A DNA stretch of 64,000 nucleotides from Malaciobacter molluscorum LMG 25693 (GTDB lineage: Bacteria; Campylobacterota; Campylobacteria; Campylobacterales; Arcobacteraceae): assembly GCF_003544935.1 (NCBI RefSeq), contig NZ_CP032098.1, positions 2,232,001 through 2,296,000 of the forward strand, given 5' to 3'. This document shows positions 52,534-60,384 of the stretch, piece after piece (within the stretch, counting starts at the first letter, position 1; each line of letters starts with the position of its first letter). The position numbers and the translations under genes are program-made. Below the pieces are notes generated by a model. That model did not search any database and was not told the DNA's origin. It was given only the letters and a program-made list of their open reading frames with translations.

Positions 52534-52941
52534 CTATTTAAACTTCATTAAATGTGCAATTAGCTCGTCAATTTTATCTTCAATTATTTCATCATTTTTA
52601 TCTAAACATTTATTATATGCTCTTTTAAACATTGCAAAAACAGCTTCATCAATATTTAAACTATTCTCTTTTTTTTCATCTAATGAATGAATATTACCTG
52701 TTTGAGATAAATTACCATGATTATCTGTAATTGTTTGGTTATTAACATTTGAATTAATATCACTGAATATCTCACTATAAATTCCAAGTTCTCTACATTT
52801 CTTTTTTATAGCACTTAATGAATTTCTTGATTTCCAATTTGAAATAGTTTGTTGAGATATTTTTAATTTTTCAGCTAGATCAATATTATTATTTACCTGA
52901 AAATATCTATATAGTTCATAAATAATGTCTTCTGCTGTCAT
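52534..52941 (-). CDS. CI/Cro-like HTH repressor with NNQxIxDNHGN motif
   Basis: The 135-residue protein has an N-terminal HTH, NNNIDLAEKLKISQQTISNWKSRN (about residues 17-40), of the phage CI type. The middle linker reads NNQTITDNHGNLSQTGNI (about 68-85), shared with the downstream protein. A helical C-terminus follows. It diverges from the AlpA-like genes across a 303-bp spacer with repeated AAAATAYACA sequences, a position typical of a lysogeny-type repressor of the element. Confidence 0.8.
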   Translation of the reverse strand: MTAEDIIYELYRYFQVNNNIDLAEKLKISQQTISNWKSRNSLSAIKKKCRELGIYSEIFSDINSNVNNQTITDNHGNLSQTGNIHSLDEKKENSLNIDEAVFAMFKRAYNKCLDKNDEIIEDKIDELIAHLMKFK

Positions 52942-52958
52942 AATTTACCTTTTTAAAC

Positions 52959-53028
52959 AAAATATACACAAAATAAACAAAATTAAGTATAATATAAGAA
53001 AATATACATTAATATTCAAAATACACAT
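52959..53028. promoter_or_regulatory. Repeated AAAATAYACA operator-like sequences
   Basis: AAAATATACACA (52959-52970), AAAATATACATT (52999-53010) and AAAATACACATT (53018-53028) lie 20-90 bp upstream of the HTH gene. Direct repeats this close to a repressor start suggest autoregulation. Confidence 0.45.
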
Positions 53029-53155
53029 TTTATAATGTTTATTTCACACTTTAACACAAATTATAGTGTATTAAGCATTTTAAATACATTAATTAGAAGT
53101 TTTGACTACTAATTAGTGAAAAGTTCTTTAAAAATCTAATGTTTAAGGTAGTCCC

Positions 53156-53181
53156 CACCTTGAGAGGGTTAGGTCAAGGTG
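53156..53181 (+). repeat. CACCTTGA inverted repeat in the divergent spacer
   Basis: CACCTTGA and TCAAGGTG separated by GAGGGTTAGG, about 64 bp before the first AlpA-like gene. It is GC-rich for this region. Possible regulatory hairpin, small RNA or operator. The rest of the 52942-53244 spacer shows only AT-rich sequence and the repeats noted above. Confidence 0.5.
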
Positions 53182-53244
53182 AGCCACCGATTAACAAGTG
53201 CTCTAAACTTACAATTATTATAAGTTATTCAATGAGGAATAAAA

Positions 53245-53469
53245 ATGAGAGAAGAATTAATAAATAAATATTTAAATGACATTGACAATTTAGGGTTTGA
53301 TAAAACACTAACATTAACATCAAAACAAACTGCTCAAGTACTTAATGTATCAGTTAGAACTTTAGAAAATTGGAGAAAGGATAATAATATTAATTTACCT
53401 TTCAAAAATGTAGGAAAATCATATATTTACACAAAACGTGATGTAGCAGAGTTTTTAGCAAAGGAATAA
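53245..53469 (+). CDS. Excisionase-like HTH protein
   Basis: The 74-residue protein has a MerR-like winged helix: LTSKQTAQVLNVSVRTLENWRKD and a wing with VGKSYIYTKRDVAEFLAKE. Such small proteins control excision or early transcription of mobile elements. GAGGAATAAAA precedes the ATG. It lies 2 bp before a second HTH gene. Confidence 0.82.
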   Translation: MREELINKYLNDIDNLGFDKTLTLTSKQTAQVLNVSVRTLENWRKDNNINLPFKNVGKSYIYTKRDVAEFLAKE

Positions 53470-53471
53470 TT

Positions 53472-53678
53472 ATGAATGAACCAAACGATAAATTTATAAA
53501 GATAGATGAAATAGTAGAAATTACTGGAATTGGTAAAACAAAAGTAAATGAATTAATAGCAAAAGGTAAATTAATTAAACCAATAATAATCGAAGGATTT
53601 AACAACAGACTCTTTTCCTACAACGAACTTCAAGATTGGATTGAAGCTCAAAAACAAAAAAGATCTAAAACAGCATAA
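53472..53678 (+). CDS. AlpA-like HTH regulator
   Basis: The 68-residue protein has the AlpA-type pattern: IKIDEIVEITGIGKTKVNELI for the HTH, GKLIKPIIIEGFNNRLFSYNELQDWIEAQ for wing and tail. AlpA proteins in P4-like and satellite islands activate integrase and excision genes. It is coupled to the upstream excisionase-like gene. Confidence 0.8.
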   Translation: MNEPNDKFIKIDEIVEITGIGKTKVNELIAKGKLIKPIIIEGFNNRLFSYNELQDWIEAQKQKRSKTA

Positions 53679-53807
53679 GCTCCCTCTTTTATGTCGCCAA
53701 ACAGTTAAAAGAGAGAGCTGTTAAAACGGATTAAGGCTTTAACTGAGTATATCTTATCAATACTTAGTTTTTAAAATTATTAAATTTAATAAGATGAAAG
53801 GCAATGA

Positions 53808-54392
53808 ATGTCTGAAAATAAAAAATTTTTCTGGCTCAAACTCAAAAATGACTTTTTCGACCGAGATGAAATTAAGATAATTGAAAATCAACAAAATGGA
53901 AAAGATTACATAATTTTCTACATGAAGTTACTACTTAAAAGTGTAGAAAGTGATGGAAAACTTTTTTTCAGAGATACAATTCCATATTCACCTGAAATGT
54001 TAGCAACAATTACTAATACATCAATCGATACGGTGAAGGTAGCTGTTAGTCTGTTTATTGAACTTCAACTAATGGAAAGATGGGATGATGGTACATTATT
54101 CATGATTGAAACCGAAAACATGGTCGGTAGCGAATCAAAATGGGCGAAATATAAAAGGATTGAAAGAGAGAAAAAAAAGGAAATTGGACAATGTCCAAAG
54201 CAGTCCAAAAAAATTCCAATAGAGATAGAGAAAGAGTTAGAGATAGAAAATAAAGAAACTGACAATAGCGAATACACAAACTGGGACGCTTTAATTACAA
54301 TGTATCAAGCTGAAAAAGAAAAAAAGAAAAAACCTAGAGCATACACGCAGAAACCAAGAGCAATTAAAAAAGAAGAAGAAATTAAAATATAA
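53808..54392 (+). CDS. Phage replisome organizer-like protein
   Basis: The 194-residue protein has FFWLKLKNDFFDRDEIKIIENQQNGKDYIIFYMKLL at its N-terminus and TIPYSPEMLATITNTSIDTVKVAVSLF, the pattern of the phage replisome organizer N-terminal winged-helix domain. A highly charged, Lys-rich C-terminus follows. It would load helicase at the element's origin. No primase or helicase is seen nearby. Confidence 0.78.
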   Translation: MSENKKFFWLKLKNDFFDRDEIKIIENQQNGKDYIIFYMKLLLKSVESDGKLFFRDTIPYSPEMLATITNTSIDTVKVAVSLFIELQLMERWDDGTLFMIETENMVGSESKWAKYKRIEREKKKEIGQCPKQSKKIPIEIEKELEIENKETDNSEYTNWDALITMYQAEKEKKKKPRAYTQKPRAIKKEEEIKI

Positions 54393-54477
54393 AAAAATAA
54401 ATAGAGTTAATACCCAACAATGCAATCACTAATACAATAGACAACTGTATGAGTGAGGCACGAGCGAAGAAAGGCGT

Positions 54478-54493
54478 CAGCCGGCTCAGCCGG
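54478..54493 (+). repeat. Tandem CAGCCGG within a GC-rich patch
   Basis: CAGCCGG-CT-CAGCCGG sits in a patch (about 54450-54505) far richer in G and C than its surroundings, followed by GGAGGGGGAA and, 35 bp later, TTTTTCCTCC, which could pair. It may be an origin, an RNA leader or a foreign insert. Confidence 0.5.
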
Positions 54494-54586
54494 AGGGGGA
54501 ATCACAATTATGAATATAGAGGTAGTTGCCTTTTTCCTCCTAGAGAAAACTTAAGTAGCGATAGCATATTAATCAAGGAATATAAA

Positions 54587-55096
54587 ATGAAATTAATTAA
54601 AAGTCTAATAACAATTAGCTTACTATGTGTAGGTGTAGCATCATATGGTAATACACAAATACCTAGTAATTATTATAATAAGCTTGATTATCAAGTAGAA
54701 ACTGCAAGACAAACAAGTAAGTTATATATCAACATATCTAATCTGCATAATCTAATTGAAAAGATTAGAAAAACAGAAAAAACATTATCTGCATTAAAAA
54801 CTAAAGATATAAAAGAGCTATGGACAGATAAAAGCTTACTAATTAACAATGATAAGTTCATAAGAATGAATACAGTGAACAGAGTGCAACTAGCAGATGA
54901 AATTAGTAGCAACTATAGTGAGTTATTGAAAAAATCACTAACTAATCAGTTGCAAAGAATCAATACAATCATGAAGAAACTAGAACTAGAAATTGAAAAA
55001 TTAAATCTTGATAGTGTTGATAACATGAATAAATATAATGAGTTAGACAAACAATTTGATTCAATATATATAGATAATACAAAGGGTAAGAGATGA
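54587..55096 (+). CDS. Exported protein of the island, unknown function
   Basis: About 169 residues: a signal peptide (KLIKSLITISLLCVGVASYGN) followed by a helical, coiled-coil-prone mature part rich in Lys, Asn and Leu. An in-frame start at 54449 would add 46 residues crossing the GC-rich patch; AAGGAA 6 nt before 54587 and the signal peptide favour the shorter form. It overlaps the next gene by four bases. The mature form resembles periplasmic helical proteins of plasmid or phage mating modules only in shape. Confidence 0.68.
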   Translation: MKLIKSLITISLLCVGVASYGNTQIPSNYYNKLDYQVETARQTSKLYINISNLHNLIEKIRKTEKTLSALKTKDIKELWTDKSLLINNDKFIRMNTVNRVQLADEISSNYSELLKKSLTNQLQRINTIMKKLELEIEKLNLDSVDNMNKYNELDKQFDSIYIDNTKGKR

Positions 55097-55488
55097 CAAT
55101 GAGCATATTAGAACTGCTCAAATGGAGCAAATTACTAAATGTTGATGTTAAATCAACTCAATTGTATTGTTTACAACTTAATTACTATTTAGACACATCT
55201 ATAATCAATAAAACTAGATGTGTATCGTATGAAAATTTAAAAAGCTGCAAAGGAAATATTAAAAAGTTACATATTCATAAGTCAGATATGAAATATAGAT
55301 ATGCAATTAAAGCAGTTAATAATTGGTTATTACTATTTGAAAAGATAGAAGAATATAGAAAATTGCAAAAGATTATAACTGAGAGTGAAAAAAAAGAGTT
55401 AAAGCAAAAACTAAAAAACAAATTGAATGATACTGCATTTAATGAGTTTATGAAAATAGGTGAAGAAATTTACAAGGAGAAAATATGA
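55093..55488 (+). CDS. Unknown island protein
   Basis: The 131-residue protein has LLKWSKLLNVDVKSTQLYCLQLNYYLD at its start, then basic helices and a coiled-coil tail (EKKELKQKLKNKLNDTAFNEF). Not recognised; the layout vaguely resembles small plasmid or phage proteins of unknown function. Its start overlaps the exported-protein gene and its stop overlaps the next gene by four bases, so the three are translationally coupled. Confidence 0.62.
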   Translation: MTMSILELLKWSKLLNVDVKSTQLYCLQLNYYLDTSIINKTRCVSYENLKSCKGNIKKLHIHKSDMKYRYAIKAVNNWLLLFEKIEEYRKLQKIITESEKKELKQKLKNKLNDTAFNEFMKIGEEIYKEKI

Positions 55489-55787
55489 AATTTTCAGAAT
55501 TAGAACTAAAAGTAAGAGATATATTTAAAGGGTTCCCTAAAATTAGTTTAAGTGAAAATCAGAAGGTTGATGCAATAGAAATATTTGTGTCTTCTAGCAC
55601 TCTTATTCACATTGATTTGAATGAAAAATTAATAAGAATTAAAAAGAACAAAGAACACATTTTTGTCAAAATAATAAATTCTATTAATCCTATTCCTAGT
55701 TTTAATTACCTACTTATTAATCGAAGAATAAAAAAGGTTAAACACTTATTAGAAAAAGAGAATTGTGAGTTTCACGATATTATGTAG
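55485..55787 (+). CDS. Unknown island protein truncated by the transposon
   Basis: The 100-residue frame is unrecognised (ELELKVRDIFKGFPKISLSEN, KVDAIEIFVSSSTLIHIDLNE). Its last residues (Asp-Ile-Met) and stop codon come from the left terminal inverted repeat of the transposon at 55775, so its original 3' end has been displaced. Coupled to the preceding gene by a four-base overlap. Confidence 0.65.
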   Translation: MKFSELELKVRDIFKGFPKISLSENQKVDAIEIFVSSSTLIHIDLNEKLIRIKKNKEHIFVKIINSINPIPSFNYLLINRRIKKVKHLLEKENCEFHDIM

Positions 55788-55798
55788 CAAACGCACAA
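55775..55798 (+). repeat. Left terminal inverted repeat of the IS1595-type transposon
   Basis: 24 bp beginning CGATATTATGTAGCAAA, matching the complement of 60353-60376 except for one base. It contains the stop codon of the truncated gene. Confidence 0.85.
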
Positions 55799-55860
55799 GA
55801 CTTTCAACCTAATTTTCGGCTAAAATTTCTTTTGATTTTTATAATTTAAAGGAGTAAAAA

Positions 55861-56304
55861 ATGGCAGACACTCATGTTATTTCAGCACTAACAACAAAAA
55901 GAGGAGAACTCTTAGGTTCTATTAGACATTACAAACAACTAATTACCTCTTTAGATAAAGATTTAGCTACTATTGATGCAACTATAAGAATTTTTGAACC
56001 TGATTATAAATTTGATTCTACAAAAATTGTTAATAAGCATAGAAGAAATACTTACTTTAATAATGGTGAAGCTAAGATTTTAATACTTGATACTTTAAGA
56101 GTTAAAAGTGAGCCAATAAGAACTGATGACTTAAGTGATATTGTTGCTTCTAAAAAAGGTTTATTCTTTGAAAATGATTATGAAACTAGGTCTTTTAGAA
56201 AAGCTATAATCTCAGCTCTTAATAATCTTGAAAAAGATAATTTAGTTCAAAGGGTTAGTAAAGAGGGATTAGTGATTACTTGGAAGATTAAAAAGTTAAA
56301 TTAA
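55861..56304 (+). CDS. Coiled-coil/winged-helix passenger of the IS1595-type element
   Basis: The 147-residue protein has an N-terminal coiled coil (about 8-45, ELLGSIRHYKQLITSLDKDLATI) and a C-terminal winged-helix-like region (GEAKILILDTLRVKSEPIRTDDLSDIV, AIISALNNLEKDNLVQRVSKEGLVITWKI). It converges on the transposase gene with a four-base overlap. Similar small genes accompany some IS1595-family transposases. Role unknown, perhaps regulation or target choice. AAAGGAG precedes its ATG. Confidence 0.72.
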   Translation: MADTHVISALTTKRGELLGSIRHYKQLITSLDKDLATIDATIRIFEPDYKFDSTKIVNKHRRNTYFNNGEAKILILDTLRVKSEPIRTDDLSDIVASKKGLFFENDYETRSFRKAIISALNNLEKDNLVQRVSKEGLVITWKIKKLN

Positions 56305-57317
56305 GCTCCTAATCTTTCAGCAACTCTTTTATTTCCTTGCCAGTACCCACAAAACTCATTAGATACTAAAGAACTTAAACATTTAGATAAAATATCATCA
56401 AAGATAGCTTTATTATTCATTCTTCTTGTATCTTCTCTATATGCAATTTCATTGGCATAATTAGATAAATATAAATTTCCAATTTTATGACATTGACCAT
56501 ATTGCATTCTTCTAAATCTTGCATTATAAGATTCACTTTGGTTATTGTTCTCTCCATAGATACCTGAATATTCAATTTGATGGTTAACTCTGTTCATATC
56601 ATAATGAGCTGTTAAATCATCATAAGCATTTGATTCATCAGTATGGATACTTGAACCTGATTTTATATGTTTATAGGCAATTTCTCTAACTTCTTTTGAG
56701 TTTTCAGATTTTAAAACAAAAGTTTTAGTTTTAACTGCTCCAACAAATTCACTTTTTTCATCTGCTCTTTGTCTTAAAGAAATAATAACTCTTTTATTTG
56801 GTTTATGAACTTTTCTTCTATCAACTCTTTTATCTAATTGATTTTTAGGTCTAACATAATGATTAACATAAACACCATCCATTTCACAAGTTCCCTCAAA
56901 CTTTTCATCACTATTATAATCCATTAAAGATTCTCTAATTTTATGAGATAAAACCCAAGCTGTTTTATATTGAACATCTAAATCTCTTGATAACTGTAAG
57001 GCACTAATACTTTTTACAGCATTAGTAAATAAAACAATTGCTAAAAGGTAAATTTGTAAAGGTTTTTTATGACTAGCAAAGATAGTTCCACTTGTTACAC
57101 TAAAAGTATGAAAACACTCTTTACATCGGTATTGAAATCTTGTTTTTAAAAAGTAATGTTTTTCTAAGCTTCCACAACAAGGACAAACTGGTTCACCATT
57201 TGTTGAACTCCATCTAACATTTTTAAACATTTCAAAGGCTTCCATATCTGACATCATCATAATTTTTACCATTGATAACTCTCTTGCTTTTGCTGATAGT
57301 AGAAAATGTTGTGCCAT
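56301..57317 (-). CDS. IS1595-family (ISXO2-like) transposase
   Basis: The 338-residue transposase has an N-terminal zinc ribbon (CPCCGS and CKECFHTFSVTSGTIF) and an ISXO2-type DDE domain (CEMDGVYVNHYVRPKNQ, HTDESNAYDDL, SGIYGENNNQSESYNARFRRMQYG). Full-length and without visible interruptions, so it may be active. Both terminal repeats are present. Confidence 0.94.
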   Translation of the reverse strand: MAQHFLLSAKARELSMVKIMMMSDMEAFEMFKNVRWSSTNGEPVCPCCGSLEKHYFLKTRFQYRCKECFHTFSVTSGTIFASHKKPLQIYLLAIVLFTNAVKSISALQLSRDLDVQYKTAWVLSHKIRESLMDYNSDEKFEGTCEMDGVYVNHYVRPKNQLDKRVDRRKVHKPNKRVIISLRQRADEKSEFVGAVKTKTFVLKSENSKEVREIAYKHIKSGSSIHTDESNAYDDLTAHYDMNRVNHQIEYSGIYGENNNQSESYNARFRRMQYGQCHKIGNLYLSNYANEIAYREDTRRMNNKAIFDDILSKCLSSLVSNEFCGYWQGNKRVAERLGA

Positions 57318-57485
57318 TTTTTGTTCCTTATGTTTTATTTATTTTAAATTATATCGAAAATGATTATATTTGTCAATAGGTAAAGTATTTATTTATAATT
57401 ATTAATGTATATATTTATAATTAATATTGACAATAAATATAATTTTAGATAAAATACTAGTAAGAATAAAAATTAAGGTTGATTT

Positions 57486-57704
57486 TTGGAAAACATTGAC
57501 GATTTACCTAAAAGACTTATTAAATCAGAACTTCAAAGAAGAGGTTTAAAAGTTAAAGATTTAGTTGAAAGATTAAAGCCTTATGGGGAAGATTTAACCG
57601 AACTATCATTTAATAATAAAATGAGTAGAGGTGGTTTTAATGCAGTGTTTTTTCTAAAATGTATGAAAGCACTTGGGGTTAAAAATCTAAATTTGGAAAT
57701 ATGA
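57486..57704 (+). CDS. DUF6471-like small regulator
   Basis: The 72-residue protein starts at TTG and has LIKSELQRRGLKVKDLVERLKPYG and FNNKMSRGGFNAVFFLKCMKALGV, a DUF6471-like helix-turn-helix pattern. It precedes the methyltransferase in the same direction and could act as a controller of the restriction-modification genes. TAAGG lies 8 nt before the TTG. The start codon is not certain. Confidence 0.65.
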   Translation: MENIDDLPKRLIKSELQRRGLKVKDLVERLKPYGEDLTELSFNNKMSRGGFNAVFFLKCMKALGVKNLNLEI

Positions 57705-57825
57705 TAAGGTTTAGGTATTATTTTATTTTTTTAAATGGCAATAAGAAATTTATTACATATTGTAATAAATAATCTATAAATTAAATACTTAGATTACAAT
57801 ATGATATTATTTTAAAGAGGGTATT

Positions 57826-58983
57826 ATGGTAGCAACAATAAAAACAAAAGAGAATAGATTGTCTCCCATTCTAAAATGGGCGGGTGGTAAAGAACAAGAA
57901 CTTAAATATATACATCCATGCTTACCTAAAAAGATAAATAATTATTATGAGCCTTTTATTGGTGGGGGAGCGGTATATTTTTCACTTAATGCTAATGAAA
58001 TGTTTATTAATGACAAATCACATGAATTAATTAATTTATACAATGCTATATCTACTCAAGATGATAAATTTTTTAATGTTGTTAATGAAATGATACATAA
58101 TTGGGAACTATTACAAAATATAATTATTAATAATGATAAAGATTTTATACAAAAATATAAACAGTTTTCTGAAAATGAAATTGATGATGATAAAGTTAAA
58201 AACTGGGTGACTTCATTTGTTTTAAAACATCATGATGAATTCAATGGAATGTTTGATACAAATTTTAATGTTAATATAGAAAATTTTTTGAAAGAAATAA
58301 GAAAAAATATTAATAATAAAATGAAAAGAATGAAAAAAATTGAACTTGAAAAAGGTAAACTTCCTGATAATGATATATTAGACAATATGGAAAGTGCTTT
58401 AAAAAGTGCTTTTTATATGCACTTTAGATATTTATATAATAATATTGAAAAATATAATATAGAACATAGTTTTGCAGTTGCAATATTTTTCTTTATTAGA
58501 AATTTTGCGTATAGTGGTATGTTTAGATATAACAAAAGTGGTGGTTTTAATGTTCCTTATGGTGGTATAGGCTATAACAGAAAAAACTTATCAAAAAAAG
58601 TAGATTATTTAAAAACAGAAGAATTAGTAGAGCATTTAAATAAAACTACAATTGATAATTTAGATTTTGAAGATTTTTTCAAAAAAAATAAACCAAAAAA
58701 AGATGACTTCATTTTTTTAGACCCACCATATGATAGTGAATTTAGTACTTATGCTCAAAATGAATTTACTAGAAATGACCAATCAAGGTTAGCAAACTAC
58801 TTAATAAACGATTGTAAAGCTAATTGGATGATGGTTATTAAAAATACTGATTTTATTTACGAGCTATACAATAAAGAAGGAATTTATATGACTTCTTTTG
58901 ATAAAAAATATTTAGTTAGTTTTCAAAATAGAAATGATAAAAATGTTGAACATTTATTAATAACAAATTATAAAATAAATTAA
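57826..58983 (+). CDS. D12-class (Dam-family) DNA adenine methyltransferase
   Basis: The 385-residue enzyme has LSPILKWAGGKEQEL at the start, motif I YEPFIGGGAVYFSL, MFINDKSHELINLY, and catalytic DPPY (IFLDPPYDSEF), the order of Dam-type N6-adenine methyltransferases. It is longer than Dam (about 270-280) because of a roughly 100-residue helical insert between the first and second halves. It is likely the protective half of the cassette; target sequence unknown. Confidence 0.9.
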   Translation: MVATIKTKENRLSPILKWAGGKEQELKYIHPCLPKKINNYYEPFIGGGAVYFSLNANEMFINDKSHELINLYNAISTQDDKFFNVVNEMIHNWELLQNIIINNDKDFIQKYKQFSENEIDDDKVKNWVTSFVLKHHDEFNGMFDTNFNVNIENFLKEIRKNINNKMKRMKKIELEKGKLPDNDILDNMESALKSAFYMHFRYLYNNIEKYNIEHSFAVAIFFFIRNFAYSGMFRYNKSGGFNVPYGGIGYNRKNLSKKVDYLKTEELVEHLNKTTIDNLDFEDFFKKNKPKKDDFIFLDPPYDSEFSTYAQNEFTRNDQSRLANYLINDCKANWMMVIKNTDFIYELYNKEGIYMTSFDKKYLVSFQNRNDKNVEHLLITNYKIN

Positions 58984-59016
58984 TTCTTGGTATTATATAT
59001 CCTAAAAGGAGTTATA

Positions 59017-59328
59017 ATGCCAAGAATAAGTGAAAATGATTTAATAATACCGACATTAAAGCTATTAAATACAGCAACTAATAATACTTTAACAACAACT
59101 GATTTAATTCAAAAATTAACAGTAGTGATGAAACCTTCAAAAGAAGATTTAGTAATTTTAAAAGATAGAAGTGATTCTAAATTTTCTCAAATTGTAAGAA
59201 ATCTAAAATCTCATGACACATTTAATGAATTAGGTCATGCTCAATATACTCCACCTTCATCAAAAGGACAAAGTGGAAGTTTTACAATAACAGAAAAAGG
59301 TAAGCAATACCTTCAATCAATACAATAA
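59017..59328 (+). CDS. Small protein related to the N-terminal domain of the adjacent HNH nuclease
   Basis: About 103 residues. MPRISENDLIIPTLKLLNTATNN, SKEDLVILKDRSDSKFSQIVRNL and FTITEKGKQYLQS line up with the first 100 residues of the downstream HNH nuclease (LQLPSLYLINLKNGA, GEDLDILDNRTDDKFSQIVRNL, FITDKGKQFL). It looks like a winged-helix domain on its own. An ATG at 58987 is in frame but AAAGGAG precedes 59017. A DNA-recognition or regulatory partner is inferred. Confidence 0.75.
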   Translation: MPRISENDLIIPTLKLLNTATNNTLTTTDLIQKLTVVMKPSKEDLVILKDRSDSKFSQIVRNLKSHDTFNELGHAQYTPPSSKGQSGSFTITEKGKQYLQSIQ

Positions 59329-59340
59329 ATAGGGTTTATT

Positions 59341-60123
59341 ATGACAAGAATATTAGAAGAAGACTTACAGCTTCCTTCACTTTACTTAATAAATTTAAAA
59401 AATGGTGCAATTACAACAACAGAACTATCAAAACTACTTCGTAATCTTTTAAATCCAAAAGGTGAGGACTTAGATATATTAGATAACCGAACAGATGATA
59501 AATTTTCTCAAATTGTAAGAAATTTAACTGGTACTGAAAGACCATTTGTTAAAAATGGATTTATTTATAGAGAAAGTGGACGAAATAAACCTTTGTTTAT
59601 TACAGATAAAGGTAAACAATTTTTGAAAGATAATTATGAATTTGTGCAATATCTATTTACAAATGACTTTAATTTTAATGATATGATTGAAAGTTTTAAA
59701 AGTATGAATTTGCCTGATAATAAAAATAAAAAAATTAAATTTCTAGATGAAAATATTACTATTGCGGAGGGGCAAAATAAAATTATTGAAACAAAATCTT
59801 ATAAACGTTCAAATAAGTTAAGAAATATGGCAATTGAATATTATACTAAAGATGGAAGAATAAAATGTAAAGCTTGTTGCTTTGATTTTGAAGATTTTTA
59901 TGGAGATTTTGGGAAAGGATTTATAGAAATACATCACCAAAAACCAGTTTTCATGTTTGATGAAAATGAATTAGAAAAAACAATTGAAGAAGCACTAGAT
60001 AATGTTATTCCAGTATGTCCAAATTGTCATAGAATGATACATAAAAGAAGAACAAATTATTTATCATTTGAAGAGTTGAAAAATTACATAAATACAGATT
60101 TGAGTTTTTGTAGTGAACAATAA
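59341..60123 (+). CDS. HNH endonuclease with N-terminal winged-helix-like domain
   Basis: The 260-residue protein has an N-terminal domain (1-100) like the small protein upstream, a linker, and a C-terminal HNH nuclease (about 175-250): CKACCFDF, EIHHQKPVFMF, DNVIPVCPNCHRMIHKRR, giving both zinc cysteine pairs and the catalytic His residues. It lies 12 bp after the small gene. Together with the methyltransferase it forms a plausible type II restriction-modification pair. Cut site unknown. Confidence 0.87.
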   Translation: MTRILEEDLQLPSLYLINLKNGAITTTELSKLLRNLLNPKGEDLDILDNRTDDKFSQIVRNLTGTERPFVKNGFIYRESGRNKPLFITDKGKQFLKDNYEFVQYLFTNDFNFNDMIESFKSMNLPDNKNKKIKFLDENITIAEGQNKIIETKSYKRSNKLRNMAIEYYTKDGRIKCKACCFDFEDFYGDFGKGFIEIHHQKPVFMFDENELEKTIEEALDNVIPVCPNCHRMIHKRRTNYLSFEELKNYINTDLSFCSEQ

Positions 60124-60337
60124 AACTAGAACCATTGAATATAACAAACAAACTCACAAAATAACACTCTGTACTTATACAGAGGATGAATTCTTAGAAT
60201 CAGAAATAGATATTACAGAACAAGTATCTACTTTGGTTCTTGAAAAGATTTATGATGATTACGATTTAGATGATGGAGATGAACTTCTAATTACTAAGAA
60301 AAAATCTTTAAAAAATCATACAAAAATTAAGCTATAA
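60113..60337 (+). CDS. Small acidic protein overlapping the nuclease gene
   Basis: The 74-residue frame starts at GTG, overlaps the HNH gene by 11 bases and ends 15 bp before the right terminal repeat. It is beta-rich with an acidic stretch (YDDYDLDDGDELL) and a basic tail. Not recognised. Coding use resembles its neighbours, so it is probably a real but minor cassette gene. Confidence 0.5.
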   Translation: MNNKTRTIEYNKQTHKITLCTYTEDEFLESEIDITEQVSTLVLEKIYDDYDLDDGDELLITKKKSLKNHTKIKL

Positions 60338-60352
60338 ATTTTTTTGATATTT

Positions 60353-60376
60353 TTGTGCATTTGCTACATAATATCG
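60353..60376 (-). repeat. Right terminal inverted repeat of the IS1595-type transposon
   Basis: Complement of the left repeat at 55775 with one C/T difference. It lies 8 bp before the stop of the next gene. Confidence 0.85.
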
Positions 60377-60384
60377 GAATTCTT

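Larger units (their letters stand above)
55775..60376. mobile_element. IS1595-family transposon carrying a restriction-modification cassette
   Basis: About 4.6 kb bounded by 24-bp inverted repeats (one mismatch). Contents in order: winged-helix passenger, ISXO2-type transposase (minus strand), DUF6471-like regulator, adenine methyltransferase, small protein, HNH nuclease and a 74-residue protein. No clear 8-bp target duplication flanks it (left AGTTTCA side, right GAATTCTT side), so later change or an internal boundary error is possible. Confidence 0.82.

Noticed and set aside
55767-60384. 8-bp target-site duplication around the IS1595-type element
   Set aside because: The flanking bases on the two sides do not match, so no duplication is claimed.
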